A stretch of DNA of 47,400 bases from Methanomicrobiales archaeon. GTDB lineage: Archaea > Halobacteriota > Methanomicrobia > Methanomicrobiales > JACTUA01. The notes below the pieces were generated by a model. The model was not told where the DNA came from, did not search any database, and saw nothing but the letters and a program-made list of their open reading frames with translations. The position numbers were made by a program, and so were the translations under genes. Positions within the stretch are counted from its first letter, which is position 1; every line of letters starts with the position of its first letter. The DNA lies in assembly GCA_030019205.1 (NCBI GenBank), contig JASEFH010000020.1, forward strand, positions 1-47,400, read 5' to 3'. Of this stretch, positions 26,378 to 34,946 are shown one piece after another.

Positions 26378-27769
26378 ATGCACCGCCCTTTTCTCGGGAA
26401 GAATCACCTGCACTGGTGCGATGCCTGCCATGTGCCGGTTCTCGCGCGGCGCTGCTCCTGCGGGGGCGCAACGCGCGAAGTGCCCCTGACCCCCCCGGGG
26501 GACGTCCGCCCGGCATTTCCCTCGGATGTCGAGACGATCAACCGGATCTATGCCGACTGTTTCGGGGCTCCGCTGATTCCGGAGGGTCACCTTGCGCTGC
26601 TGAACAAGGTGCCGGACGCGGATCGGATGGAGGAGGTGATCGTCGGGGGCGCCGTTGTCGGCGCCGTCCGCTACCTCCCGAAGATCGGACGGTGGGAGGC
26701 GATCCCGAGGGTCTCCGCCCTCGCCCTGATGCAGCCCACGCGGCGGGTGGTGACGGTGGACGACGGCGCCGTCGCTTCCATCCGCGAAGGTGCCAGTCTC
26801 CTTGCTCCCGGGCTCGTTGCCATCGACGACGCCGTTGCCGCCGGTGACGAGGTCTTCCTGATCGGGCGATCGGGTGAGGCGGCCGGCGTCGGGCGCGCCC
26901 GGTTCCCGGCGGCAGAAGCGAGGGAGATGAAACGCGGCGCCATCGTGCGCACGCGGAAGAACACCTCCACACCCTGTATCCCCGGTGCGGCCGGCTGGGA
27001 GAGGGCGGTCGAGGCCAATGCCGCCGTGCTCGCCGGGTACGAACTGAAGGCGATCGAGTTCGTGCGGGAGACGGCAGAACAGCACCCCCTGCCTCCCAGC
27101 GTCTCCTACTCGGGGGGGAAGGACAGCCTCGCCGTGCTGCTGGTGGTCTGCAAAGCGATCGGCAAGGTCCCGCTGATCTTCGCGGACAGCGGTCTCGAGT
27201 TTCCCGAGACCCTCGCCAATGTCGAGGAGGTGGCGGCCCGGTACGGGCTTCCGCTGGAGGTGGCCCGCCACGGCGGGAAGTTCTGGGAGTTCTTCGAGCG
27301 CGAAGGGCCGCCGGCGATCGACGCCCGCTGGTGCTGCGCGGTCTGCAAGCTCACGCCGGTGAACGAGCTGATCGGGGAGCGTTTCGGGGAATGTCTCTCC
27401 TTCATCGGCCAGAGAAGGTACGAGTCCGTGAGAAGGGCCGCTTCACGGAGGATATGGAGAAACCCGAAGATCCCGCGGCAGCTGGCCGCGGCGCCTCTCC
27501 AGCACTGGACCGCCCTGCACGTATGGCTCTATCTCTTCAGTCAGGACGCCCCGTACAACCGCCTCTACGCGGAGGGGCTCGATCGGATCGGCTGCTTCAT
27601 GTGCCCGGCGAGCGACATGGCCGTGATAGAGCGGATCCGGGAGCTGCATCCCGATCTCTGGTCGTCCTGGGAGGAGCGGCTGGAGGCGTACCGTGCGTCC
27701 CGCGGCCTGCCGCCGGAGTGGTCGCGGGAGGGGCTCTGGCGGCAACGCAGAGGGAGTTCCCATGGCTAG
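26378..27769 (+). CDS. PAPS reductase/PP-loop family protein with N-terminal zinc motif and PUA-like domain
   Basis: 463 residues. Domains: (1) a small zinc-binding N-terminus, CDACHVPVLARRCSCG (about 14-30); (2) a PUA-like RNA-binding region, about 130-205 (TRRVVTVDDGAVASIREGASLLAPGLVAID..AAGDEVFLIG split by short loops); (3) an adenine-nucleotide alpha-hydrolase domain with the PP-loop SYSGGKDSLAV (about 245-255), WCCAVCKLTPV (about 324) and GCFMCPASDM (about 410). The four cysteines of CC and CxxC resemble a [4Fe-4S] site as in assimilatory APS/PAPS reductases. A PUA domain suggests an RNA substrate, for example tRNA sulfuration, rather than free sulfate reduction. Overlaps hisH by 8 bases. 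Confidence 0.82.
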   Translation: MHRPFLGKNHLHWCDACHVPVLARRCSCGGATREVPLTPPGDVRPAFPSDVETINRIYADCFGAPLIPEGHLALLNKVPDADRMEEVIVGGAVVGAVRYLPKIGRWEAIPRVSALALMQPTRRVVTVDDGAVASIREGASLLAPGLVAIDDAVAAGDEVFLIGRSGEAAGVGRARFPAAEAREMKRGAIVRTRKNTSTPCIPGAAGWERAVEANAAVLAGYELKAIEFVRETAEQHPLPPSVSYSGGKDSLAVLLVVCKAIGKVPLIFADSGLEFPETLANVEEVAARYGLPLEVARHGGKFWEFFEREGPPAIDARWCCAVCKLTPVNELIGERFGECLSFIGQRRYESVRRAASRRIWRNPKIPRQLAAAPLQHWTALHVWLYLFSQDAPYNRLYAEGLDRIGCFMCPASDMAVIERIRELHPDLWSSWEERLEAYRASRGLPPEWSREGLWRQRRGSSHG

Positions 27770-28364
27770 GGTGGCGATCGTCGACTACGGTCTCGGCAAC
27801 CTGCGGAGCGTGAGGAGGGGGCTGGAGCGGGCCGGGGCAAGAGTCGTTGTCACCGCGGATCGGGACTGCATTGAGGCGGCCGACGGGATTGTCCTCCCCG
27901 GTGTTGGTGCGTTCCGCGAGGGGATGGAGATGCTGGGATGCCTGAAGTCGACGGTTGTGCGGGTATCAAGGGACGTGCCTCTCCTCGGTATCTGCCTGGG
28001 AATGCAGATGCTGATGGACGAGAGCGAGGAGCACGGGCGCAACGCCGGGCTGGGCCTGGTTCCGGGACGCGTGCGGCGGTTTCCGTCGGCAGCCGGGATG
28101 AAGGTGCCGCACATGGGCTGGAACACCATCCACGTAGAGGAGGACGACCCTCTCTTCGAGGGGCTCTCTCGGGACGAGTACGTCTACTTCGTCCACTCCT
28201 ACTACGCGGAGACCGTTCCCGCCCATACCCTCACCACCACCGAGTACATCCTCCCCTTCGCATCCTCTGTCCGCTGTGGGCAGACCTACGGCGTGCAGTT
28301 CCACCCGGAGAAGAGCGGATCCGCGGGGCTGCGGATCCTGGAGAACTTCATCCATCTCCTGTGA
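27762..28364 (+). CDS. hisH: imidazole glycerol phosphate synthase subunit HisH
   Basis: 200 residues, the usual HisH length. Class I glutamine amidotransferase features: IVDYGLGNLRSV at the N-terminus, LLGICLGMQML with nucleophile C78, VPHMGWN near 120, and VQFHPEKSG with H181 and E183 completing the triad. It produces ammonia from glutamine for HisF in histidine synthesis. HisF is not adjacent. The start ATG at 27762 lies within the end of the PAPS-reductase-like gene, so the two are translationally coupled. Confidence 0.95.
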   Translation: MARVAIVDYGLGNLRSVRRGLERAGARVVVTADRDCIEAADGIVLPGVGAFREGMEMLGCLKSTVVRVSRDVPLLGICLGMQMLMDESEEHGRNAGLGLVPGRVRRFPSAAGMKVPHMGWNTIHVEEDDPLFEGLSRDEYVYFVHSYYAETVPAHTLTTTEYILPFASSVRCGQTYGVQFHPEKSGSAGLRILENFIHLL

Positions 28365-28521
28365 TCTGGGCCCGCCTCTTTTCAATCCGGTTTTCTCAAT
28401 TCTAACCCGCAGTATGACAAGCCCTCTTGGGCAGATCGTAAAATCGATAACGAGAAAGCCAGCTGATCCGCGTATTGGCATGAAGTGCGCATCATCTTCG
28501 TGATTACTCCAATCCAGGCCT

Positions 28522-28600
28522 ATCGCACCATTGGGGGGAGGGGGATTTGAAGGGGGAGGGGGGCGCACCCCCCCTGTACCCCCACCCCCGCTGGTGCGAT
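28522..28600. repeat. 79-nt G-run/C-run palindrome with quadruplex potential
   Basis: Outer arms ATCGCACCA (28522-28530) and TGGTGCGAT (28592-28600) are perfectly complementary. Inside, G6-A-G5-ATTTGAA-G5-A-G6 (28533-28563) is followed by CGCA and then C7-TGTA-C5-A-C5 (28568-28589). The whole element can fold as one long hairpin, and the four G-runs can form a quadruplex on the plus strand. It sits between the convergent 3' ends of hisH and the HTH regulator gene. Confidence 0.75.
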
Positions 28601-28909
28601 GCCCTACAAGGGAGGCAGATCCGGGAGCGCTACGTCACCGAACCCCCAACCCGCTAGAACGATAGCCGCCAAGGGAGGTAAGCACTCAGATCGACATTGT
28701 ACACGGCAACACCTCGTCCTATAGACACCGCATACAGGATCTGGCCCTATCGCAATCCTGGGTGGAGCCCGAGGGGAGAGGGTGCGCTCTAGGCACCCTG
28801 CCGCGCCGCAATACAAACGTACGATTGAGGGGAGGATGGCAACCGCTTCAGTGGCATGACCGTATCCCCGCCTGCGATAGGGGACTCTCAAAAATGAAGA
28901 AGCCTGATT
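28601..28909. other. gene-free spacer with TGCGATAGGG inverted repeats
   Basis: No credible gene. CCCTATCGCA (28745-28754) and TGCGATAGGG (28873-28882) form an inverted repeat about 120 nt apart, and the same core is found in the arms of the adjacent 79-nt palindrome. The minus-strand open frame here has random-looking composition. Confidence 0.45.
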
Positions 28910-29527
28910 TCAGACCGATCCAGCCCACCGGATCGCCCGTCTGCGGACCAGAAGCTCGTAGAGGATGAGCGCGATCAGGACCGCCACGCCGCCGACGAAG
29001 AACGACAGGATCAGGGATAGATAGGGATTAGTCGGGGATGCGGCGTCGGGTTCGGAAGCGGCCGCCACGCCCAGGAGCCGGTCCTCTGAAGGCGCAGCCG
29101 TCTTCTCCACGAAGTTCTGCGGCGCGAGATCCGCCCCGGGAATGAGGGAGGCAACGGCAAACGCGACGATGCTCGCCGCCACCAGGCAGCAGAAGAGCGA
29201 CGCGTACTTCAGGAGCAGGGAGCGGATATCCGTTGCCTGCGGCGCCACGATCACAAGCTGGTCGCGCAGCCCGTACACCTTCACCTCCCGCCCCTTGCGG
29301 CTCCATCGCTTCTCGACCACCTCCAGCATCTCCGCATCAAGCAGGTTCTCCATGTGGTACTGGATGGTGGTGATCGGGAGGGAGAGTTTCTCGGCGATCT
29401 GGCTTGAGGTATGCCCCCCCTCCCGCAGAAGCGTCAGGATATCGTTGGCCGTCTTGCTCGAGATCGCCTTGGCGATCTTCTGCGCCCGGTCGTCGCCGGG
29501 CTTTAACACAACCAGATTTTCAGCCAT
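28910..29527 (-). CDS. ArsR-like winged-helix regulator with two membrane helices
   Basis: 205 residues. The N-terminal winged helix (about 15-90) contains ANDILTLLREGGHTSSQIAEKLSLPITTIQYHMENLLDAEMLEVVEKRWSRKG (in parts), an ArsR/HTH_20-type DNA-reading domain with a basic wing. Helix 1 is about 105-128 (LKYASLFCCLVAASIVAFAVASLI). An extracytoplasmic Ala/Pro/Asp-rich linker of about 40 residues follows, then helix 2 about 172-192, ending in RRR. A membrane-tethered one-component regulator. Its start overlaps the stop of alaS by 8 bases, so it is cotranscribed with alaS. What it senses is unknown. Confidence 0.85.
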   Translation of the reverse strand: MAENLVVLKPGDDRAQKIAKAISSKTANDILTLLREGGHTSSQIAEKLSLPITTIQYHMENLLDAEMLEVVEKRWSRKGREVKVYGLRDQLVIVAPQATDIRSLLLKYASLFCCLVAASIVAFAVASLIPGADLAPQNFVEKTAAPSEDRLLGVAAASEPDAASPTNPYLSLILSFFVGGVAVLIALILYELLVRRRAIRWAGSV

Positions 29528-32270
29528 GGAGACGCTCCTCGATCAGGGCCCGCCCCATCTCCCCGGCCCTGCCGACCCCTCCGGCATCCGCACCGCTCCC
29601 CTGCGCGAGCCGCGGGTTGCCTCCTCCCCTGCCTCCGACCGCCTCGCAGACGGGTCGGACGATCTCGGCCGCGTTCACCCGGGGATCTCCCGAAGCCGCG
29701 ACCACGTTCACCCGCTCGTCCACGCCGATGAGGAGGGCCACCCCCCCGCTCTCCGCGATCCGGGTCCCCAGCAGCACCAGGTCCCGCATGGACGACGGTT
29801 CTTCGCCCGTCCGCACGACGACGGGCGTGCCCCCGATGTGCTCGGCCCTGTCGAGCATCTGCTGCACGGTGAGTTCGACCAGCCGCTCCCGCAGACGCTC
29901 GATCTCCTTGCCGCGCTCCTTCCACTCGCTGAAGAACCGCTGGGCCGCCGCCGGCAGGTGCTCCGGCTGGACTGATAGCGCCGCACTCGCGCTTGCCAGC
30001 AGATCGTCCTGCCTCTGCATGTGGTAGATGGCGGCTGTTCCGGCGGCGAACTCCAGCCGCTCCACGCCGTCCTGGACGTGCTCCACCCGGATGATCTTGA
30101 TGGTGCCGACCTCGCCGGAGCTCCTGCAGTGCGTCCCGGCGCAGGCCTGCACCTCGCCGTCCACCTGCACCACCCGGATCAGCTGTCCCGGCGGGACCCC
30201 TCCCTGGTAGAGGTCGAACCCGAACTTCTGCTCGGCCCGCACACGCTCCTCCCAGCGGATGTAGACAGGCAGATCCGCCATCACCAGCTGGTTGGCAACG
30301 ACCTCTATCCGCTTCAGCTCCTCGGGCGTGATATGCCGGAAGTGGCGGATATCCAGGCGCGAACTCTCGCTCCCCTTCTGGGCGCCCGCCTGGTGTATGT
30401 GGCTCCCGAGCACCTCTTTTGCCGCCCGCAGAAGCAGATGGGTTGCCGTGTGGTGGCGCATCAGCGAGCGCCGCCGCTCCTCGTCGATCATCCCCCTGAC
30501 CCGTTCGCCCCGCTGCAGGACGCCCCCCTGCACCTGGTGGAGGACGACATTCCCGAGCTTGATCGCGGACTCCACCCGCACCACGCTGTCGGCCGTGATC
30601 AGGGTGCCGGTGTCGGAGGGCTGTCCCCCCCCTTCGGGATAGAAGAGCGTGGCGTCTAGGACGACGTAGCCGTCGAAGTAGTCCAGCACCACCGCCTCGA
30701 ACTCCATGTCGACCGGCTGCTCGTAGTAGAGCAGCGTCGTCGGCGGGAGATGGGCCACTCGCTCCCGGTACCTCGCCATCGGATCCTCCTCCGCCGCCGC
30801 GGCGGCGGAATGGAGCTCGGCGATGAGGGAGTAGAAGTTGGCGGGCAGATTCACCTCGGCACCCTCCTCCGCCGCGATCTCCTGGACCATCTCCGGCGGG
30901 ATGCCGTGGGAGTCGTAGAGGATCATCAGCTCCTTCGTCGGCACCGCCTCGTCCCGCTTCCGGTACTGCGCGGCCACCTTCTGGACGATGCGCCGCCCCC
31001 GTGCGAGCGTCTCCCTGTAGCGCCCCACCTCGTTTGCCACGATCTCGCGCACCACGTCCAGGTCCTGGTCGAACGATTCGAGGTCCGCCTTCCGCAACTG
31101 CACCTCGATCAGATCCGCCAGGTCCTCCTCGGGCGCCACCTCGTTCATCATCCGCAGGGTGCGGCGGAGCACCAGGCGGGCGAGGTAGCCCTCCCGCACG
31201 TTCGAGGGGACGATACAGTCCCCGAGCATGTAGGCGAGGCAGCGGGTGTGATCGGCGATCGCGTAGATCCGCTCGATCGGTGTGATCAGCGCGTGGAAAG
31301 TCTCGAGATCCAGCCCGGCCGCATCCGCCACCCGCCGGCGGAGCACCTCGATCTTCTCGCCCGATATGTCCATCAGCCCGGCATGCCGGGCATAGAGAGA
31401 GAGGATTCGCTCGTACTCCCGGTCCGTCAGGCGGTCGGCGAGCCCGGACGACCTGCGGAGCCGCCCGACGATCTCCGGAAAGACCGCATCGTATACAGTG
31501 GGGGCGCCGCTCGATGCCCAGACGAACCGCTCCAGCCCGTAGCCGGTGTCCACCACCCGCGTCCGCATCGGGTAGTAGCGCTCGCCGCCGAGATCCAGAG
31601 GTGGATAGTCCGTCGGCGTACGCCCCAGGTACATGAAGACGAGCGTGGCGACCTCGAGGCCCCCGATCAGCACCTCCACGCTCGGGCCGGCATTCCCGCC
31701 ACCGATCCAGGGATGTTCCTTGTAAGTGATCCGCGAAAGGTCCGCCCCGATGGAGGCGAGAAACTCATCGCAGAGCGCGACCGTCTCGTTCTTCCAGTAG
31801 ATCTCCTTCTCGTCGGTATTGAAGGCGTGGTGGGCCATCATCTCGAAGAGTGTCAGGTGCCGCCCGGAGCGCCCGACGGAGTCCAGATCGTTCAGGCGGA
31901 TGCATGGCTGGGAGATGGTGAGCGGGTTGGCCGGAGGCGGCACCTCCCCGCTCGTCACGTAGGGCTGGAAATCGGCGATGGAGGCGATCGTCAGGTAGAT
32001 GTCATCCCGCCAGCGCGCCGCCACGGGGTAGCGCGGGATCCGTACGTGACCATGCCGCTCGAAGAAGGAGAGGAACGCTTCCCGCATCTCGTCCAGCGTA
32101 TGCGGTGCAAAGACCGGATTCCCGATGAAGCGATAGGATTCGCAGGGAGCGTCGCCGCAGATCGCAAGCTCCGGGTTCCGGGTCCAGAAGGCGGCGCCGC
32201 AGGATCGGCAGACCTTCCGCACGAGGCCCTGGTCCCGGAAATAGTCGAGCCGGTATTCTTCTTCGAGCAT
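29520..32270 (-). CDS. alaS: alanyl-tRNA synthetase
   Basis: 916 residues, archaeal-type AlaRS. The start at 32270 gives the typical MLEEEYRLDYF N-terminus; a TATA box 26 nt upstream implies a leaderless mRNA. Features: an N-terminal cysteine pair (VCRSCGAAFWT), catalytic core with RPCIRLND-like QPCIRLNDLDSVGRSGRHLTLFEM, the GGGNAGPSVEVL region, tRNA-recognition domain, the editing domain with HTATHLLLRAAKEVLG (about 610) and the zinc ligands CAGTHC (about 715), and a C-terminal DHHA1-like domain ending in RVNAAEIVRPVCEAVGGRGGGNPRLAQG. It charges tRNA-Ala and clears mischarged Ser/Gly. Confidence 0.97.
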   Translation of the reverse strand: MLEEEYRLDYFRDQGLVRKVCRSCGAAFWTRNPELAICGDAPCESYRFIGNPVFAPHTLDEMREAFLSFFERHGHVRIPRYPVAARWRDDIYLTIASIADFQPYVTSGEVPPPANPLTISQPCIRLNDLDSVGRSGRHLTLFEMMAHHAFNTDEKEIYWKNETVALCDEFLASIGADLSRITYKEHPWIGGGNAGPSVEVLIGGLEVATLVFMYLGRTPTDYPPLDLGGERYYPMRTRVVDTGYGLERFVWASSGAPTVYDAVFPEIVGRLRRSSGLADRLTDREYERILSLYARHAGLMDISGEKIEVLRRRVADAAGLDLETFHALITPIERIYAIADHTRCLAYMLGDCIVPSNVREGYLARLVLRRTLRMMNEVAPEEDLADLIEVQLRKADLESFDQDLDVVREIVANEVGRYRETLARGRRIVQKVAAQYRKRDEAVPTKELMILYDSHGIPPEMVQEIAAEEGAEVNLPANFYSLIAELHSAAAAAEEDPMARYRERVAHLPPTTLLYYEQPVDMEFEAVVLDYFDGYVVLDATLFYPEGGGQPSDTGTLITADSVVRVESAIKLGNVVLHQVQGGVLQRGERVRGMIDEERRRSLMRHHTATHLLLRAAKEVLGSHIHQAGAQKGSESSRLDIRHFRHITPEELKRIEVVANQLVMADLPVYIRWEERVRAEQKFGFDLYQGGVPPGQLIRVVQVDGEVQACAGTHCRSSGEVGTIKIIRVEHVQDGVERLEFAAGTAAIYHMQRQDDLLASASAALSVQPEHLPAAAQRFFSEWKERGKEIERLRERLVELTVQQMLDRAEHIGGTPVVVRTGEEPSSMRDLVLLGTRIAESGGVALLIGVDERVNVVAASGDPRVNAAEIVRPVCEAVGGRGGGNPRLAQGSGADAGGVGRAGEMGRALIEERLHG

Positions 32271-32290
32271 GGAAAATCCCTGATTTACCA

Positions 32291-32300
32291 CCTATATTAA
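32291..32300 (-). promoter_or_regulatory. TATA box of alaS
   Basis: Minus strand TTAATATAGG centred about 26 nt before the alaS ATG (32270), the spacing expected for a leaderless archaeal transcript. Confidence 0.6.
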
Positions 32301-32324
32301 CGTTTGAGTGATAAAAATTGTTTG

Positions 32325-32675
32325 CTACGGCGTCTCCCTGTCCAGGGCATCGACGTACCAGAGGCTGAACGTCTCGTACAGGCCGGTCGCCTCGGCGATC
32401 GCGACGGCGAGGATGTGCGAGCACTCTCTTCCCCGGAAGAGGAAGTCACGGCAGCTGCAGAAGTCCTCCTCCACCACGTACTCGTCGTGATAGCCGACGA
32501 CCACGAAGAAATCGCGGTAGCGCTTCACCCGCCCCTCTTTAACAGCGGCGAGCGCCTTCCTGCCGCGCTCGCCGAACCGTATCCCGATCTCGTCCTCGAC
32601 CTCGGGGGTGAGACCGCTCTCTCCCATGAGGCGCTGCCACAGGTCATTCCTGGTAACGGATACTTGGCGACTCAT
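32325..32675 (-). CDS. SWIM zinc-finger protein
   Basis: 116 residues. The SWIM motif CxC...CxH is present as CSCRDFLFRGRECSHILAVAIAE split over residues about 73-95 (Cys, Cys, Cys, His). The preceding part has a DFFVVVGYHDEYVVEEDF strand pair typical of SWIM domains. Such small archaeal SWIM proteins bind DNA or partner proteins, for example RadA paralogs, in known cases. It overlaps the end of the Nif3-like gene by 32 bases, so the two are coupled. Specific role unknown. Confidence 0.85.
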   Translation of the reverse strand: MSRQVSVTRNDLWQRLMGESGLTPEVEDEIGIRFGERGRKALAAVKEGRVKRYRDFFVVVGYHDEYVVEEDFCSCRDFLFRGRECSHILAVAIAEATGLYETFSLWYVDALDRETP

Positions 32676-33351
32676 CGATGAACTCCCAATTCATGCGGCG
32701 GGCAAGGGCCCGCATCCCGGGGGCCTCCAGGGCGTGGTGCGTGGACTCGATGCAGGGGAGGGGGGATGCGATGGCCACGTGGTGGCGCAGCTCCGCCGAG
32801 AGGAATGCATCCGCGCCACGCTCCGCGGCCTCCTCGAGGAGGACAGGATCGAATCCGCTGCCGCCCGCCACAGCAAGCTTGCGGATCCTGTCAACTTTTC
32901 CCCAGATACGCACCCCGCCCTCCAGCCTTCGCACCATCTCGGCGAGCGGCAGGGTCGCATCGCCGATACAGCCCATCGAGAGGGGCTCCACATTGCGGAG
33001 GCCGAGCAGACCCGCGAGAGTGTCGTTGATCCCGCCCCGGGCTCGGTCGAAGTTAGTGTGCATCACATAGAGGTTGATTCCGCCCGTGAGCAGGGGACGC
33101 ACCGCCCGTGCCAGGAAGCCCCGGACCGAGGTCGTGGGCGTGAAGAGAGGGGTGTGGTGGACAACCAGGAGATCGATAGACGAAAGGACTGCAGACTCCG
33201 CTACGGCGGGCGTGGCATCCAGCGCACAGCCGATCCGCTCGATCTCCTCGCGCCCCTCGATGATAAGGCCGATCCTTCCCTCATCCATCGGATCCGCCAG
33301 GTCCGGAGGAGCGATGCGCTCCAGATCCCGGATGGCTGCCCGAATATTCAT
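32644..33351 (-). CDS. Nif3-like dinuclear metal-center protein
   Basis: 235 residues. Nif3/YbgI/DUF34 family: LEGREEIERIGCALDAT-like N-terminus, LLVVHHTPLF (about 62-71, metal-binding HH), YVMHTNFDRARGGINDTLAGLLGL (about 95-118), KLAVAGGSGFD (about 158) and ESTHHALEAPGM (about 203). The family binds two metals and is often annotated as GTP cyclohydrolase 1 type 2, but its physiological reaction is unsettled. A TATA box 26 nt before the start indicates a leaderless transcript divergent from the homocysteine-synthesis gene. Confidence 0.9.
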   Translation of the reverse strand: MNIRAAIRDLERIAPPDLADPMDEGRIGLIIEGREEIERIGCALDATPAVAESAVLSSIDLLVVHHTPLFTPTTSVRGFLARAVRPLLTGGINLYVMHTNFDRARGGINDTLAGLLGLRNVEPLSMGCIGDATLPLAEMVRRLEGGVRIWGKVDRIRKLAVAGGSGFDPVLLEEAAERGADAFLSAELRHHVAIASPLPCIESTHHALEAPGMRALARRMNWEFIDESPSIRYQE

Positions 33352-33370
33352 AGAATATATACGCCCCGGG

Positions 33371-33384
33371 AGGTTAAATAGATT
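33371..33384 (-). promoter_or_regulatory. TATA box of the Nif3-like gene
   Basis: Minus strand AATCTATTTAACCT centred 26 nt before the start at 33351; one half of a compact divergent promoter region of 89 nt. Confidence 0.55.
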
Positions 33385-33408
33385 GTATTACCTGGCGGGA
33401 TAAACACA

Positions 33409-33418
33409 TCTATAAGTA
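33409..33418 (+). promoter_or_regulatory. TATA box of the homocysteine-synthesis gene
   Basis: TCTATAAGTA centred 27 nt before ATG 33441, giving a leaderless mRNA; no ribosome binding site precedes the ATG. Confidence 0.6.
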
Positions 33419-33440
33419 ATACCGTTCACTACAATACGAT

Positions 33441-34946
33441 ATGGACAAATCCATCGAGCTCATCAATCAGCGAATCCGGGATGGGAGCGCCCGCGTCGTG
33501 ACGGCGGAAGAGATGCCCCTCCTGGTGCGTGAGCTTGGTGAGGAGGAGGCTCTCCGCGAGGTGGACGTGGTAACGACGGGGACCTTCGGGGCGATGTGCT
33601 CGTCTGGTGCATTTTTGAACTTCGGCCATGCTGATCCGCCCATCCGGATGGAGCGGCTGTGGCTGAATGACGTGGAGGCCTACGGAGGGATTGCGGCGGT
33701 CGACGCGTTCCTCGGGGCCACACAGCCCTCGACCACTCGCGAAGACTCCTACGGTGGAGCCCACGTGCTGGAGGAGTTCGTCGCCGGCAACGTGGTGGAA
33801 CTCCGGGCCGTCTCCCGGGGCACGGACTGCTATCCCCGCCGAACGCTGACGACCGAGCTCCAGATCGAGGATCTCAACCAGGCGATCATGTGCAACCCCA
33901 GAAACGCCTATCAGCGCTACAACGCCGCGACCAACTCCACAGACCGCACGCTCTTCACCTACATGGGGATGCTCCTCCCCCACTGCGGCAACATCACCTA
34001 CTCCGGGGCCGGCGTGCTCTCCCCGATCTCCAACGATCCCGCGCTCCGCACCATCGGACGCGGGGTTCCCATCTTCCTGGGCGGAGCCGAGGGGATGATC
34101 GTCGGGGAGGGGACGCAGCACTCCCCCGGCAGCCGCTTCGGAACACTGATGGTGAGCGGCGACATGAAGCAGATGCGCCAGGATTTCATGCGGGCGGCGG
34201 TCCTGCACGGCTACGGCGTCACCCTCTACATCGGCGTGGGCGTTCCCATCCCGGTCCTGGACCTCGATATCGTGCGGAGCACGGCAATAACCGATGCCGA
34301 CATCCAGACGAATATCATCGACTACGGCATTCCCCAGCGGGATCGGCCCTCGCTCCGCACGGTGACATATGCGGAGCTGAAGAGCGGGCGGGTCGATCTG
34401 AACGGCGAGGAGGTGAAGACCTCCTCGCTCTCCAGCTTCCGTAAGGCCCGCGAGGTGGCAGAGGAGCTGAAGCGCTGGATAGAGAGGGGCGATTTTACAC
34501 TTGCCCTCCCCACCCGCCGCATCGACGGGCGGAAGGTCGCGCGCCCGATGCGGGAGACGTCCCGCTCGCCCCGCGTGCGGGAGATCATGGACCGCACAGT
34601 GGTGAGCGTGCTCGAAGACGATGCGATCGCCACCGCCGCCGAGAAGCTCCTCAAGGGCGAGACCAACCACATTCCGGTGGAGGACCGTGAGGGGCGGCTC
34701 GTCGGAATCGTCACCACATACGATGTATCGAAGGCGGTGCTCCGTCCCGGCACGCTGCACAAGGTCAAGGATATCATGACACGGCGGGTAATCAAGACGA
34801 CCCCCGACGAGGCGGTGGATGTGGCGGCCCAGAAACTGAAGAAGAACAACATCAGCGCGTTGCCCGTGGTGGACGCCGGCGACCAGGTGGTCGGGATGCT
34901 GACGGCGCTCGATCTCGGCAAACTCATCAGCCGGAGGGAACCGTAG
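33441..34946 (+). CDS. homocysteine biosynthesis protein (DUF39 domain plus two CBS domains)
   Basis: 501 residues. Residues about 1-370 match the DUF39/HcyS family required in methanogens to make homocysteine from aspartate semialdehyde and sulfide (the Methanosarcina MA1821 type). Two cysteines in conserved settings are visible: GAMCSSGAF (C53) and GTDCYPRR (C130). Other family segments are NAATNSTDRTLFTYMGMLLP and GEGTQHSPGSRFGTLMVSGDMKQM. Residues about 380-500 form two CBS motifs (VREIMDRTVVSVLEDDAIATAAEKLL; VKDIMTRRVIKTTPDEAVDVAAQKL) that probably sense an adenosyl ligand such as SAM or ATP. Stop overlaps the start of the NIL-ferredoxin partner. Confidence 0.92.
   Translation: MDKSIELINQRIRDGSARVVTAEEMPLLVRELGEEEALREVDVVTTGTFGAMCSSGAFLNFGHADPPIRMERLWLNDVEAYGGIAAVDAFLGATQPSTTREDSYGGAHVLEEFVAGNVVELRAVSRGTDCYPRRTLTTELQIEDLNQAIMCNPRNAYQRYNAATNSTDRTLFTYMGMLLPHCGNITYSGAGVLSPISNDPALRTIGRGVPIFLGGAEGMIVGEGTQHSPGSRFGTLMVSGDMKQMRQDFMRAAVLHGYGVTLYIGVGVPIPVLDLDIVRSTAITDADIQTNIIDYGIPQRDRPSLRTVTYAELKSGRVDLNGEEVKTSSLSSFRKAREVAEELKRWIERGDFTLALPTRRIDGRKVARPMRETSRSPRVREIMDRTVVSVLEDDAIATAAEKLLKGETNHIPVEDREGRLVGIVTTYDVSKAVLRPGTLHKVKDIMTRRVIKTTPDEAVDVAAQKLKKNNISALPVVDAGDQVVGMLTALDLGKLISRREP

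Noticed and set aside
28604-28891. 95-codon minus-strand frame
   Set aside because: No ribosome binding site or promoter; random composition and crossed by inverted repeats.
30750-32300. 516-codon plus-strand frame
   Set aside because: Antisense to alaS, which is unmistakable.
33429-34760. 443-codon minus-strand frame
   Set aside because: Antisense to the DUF39-CBS gene.
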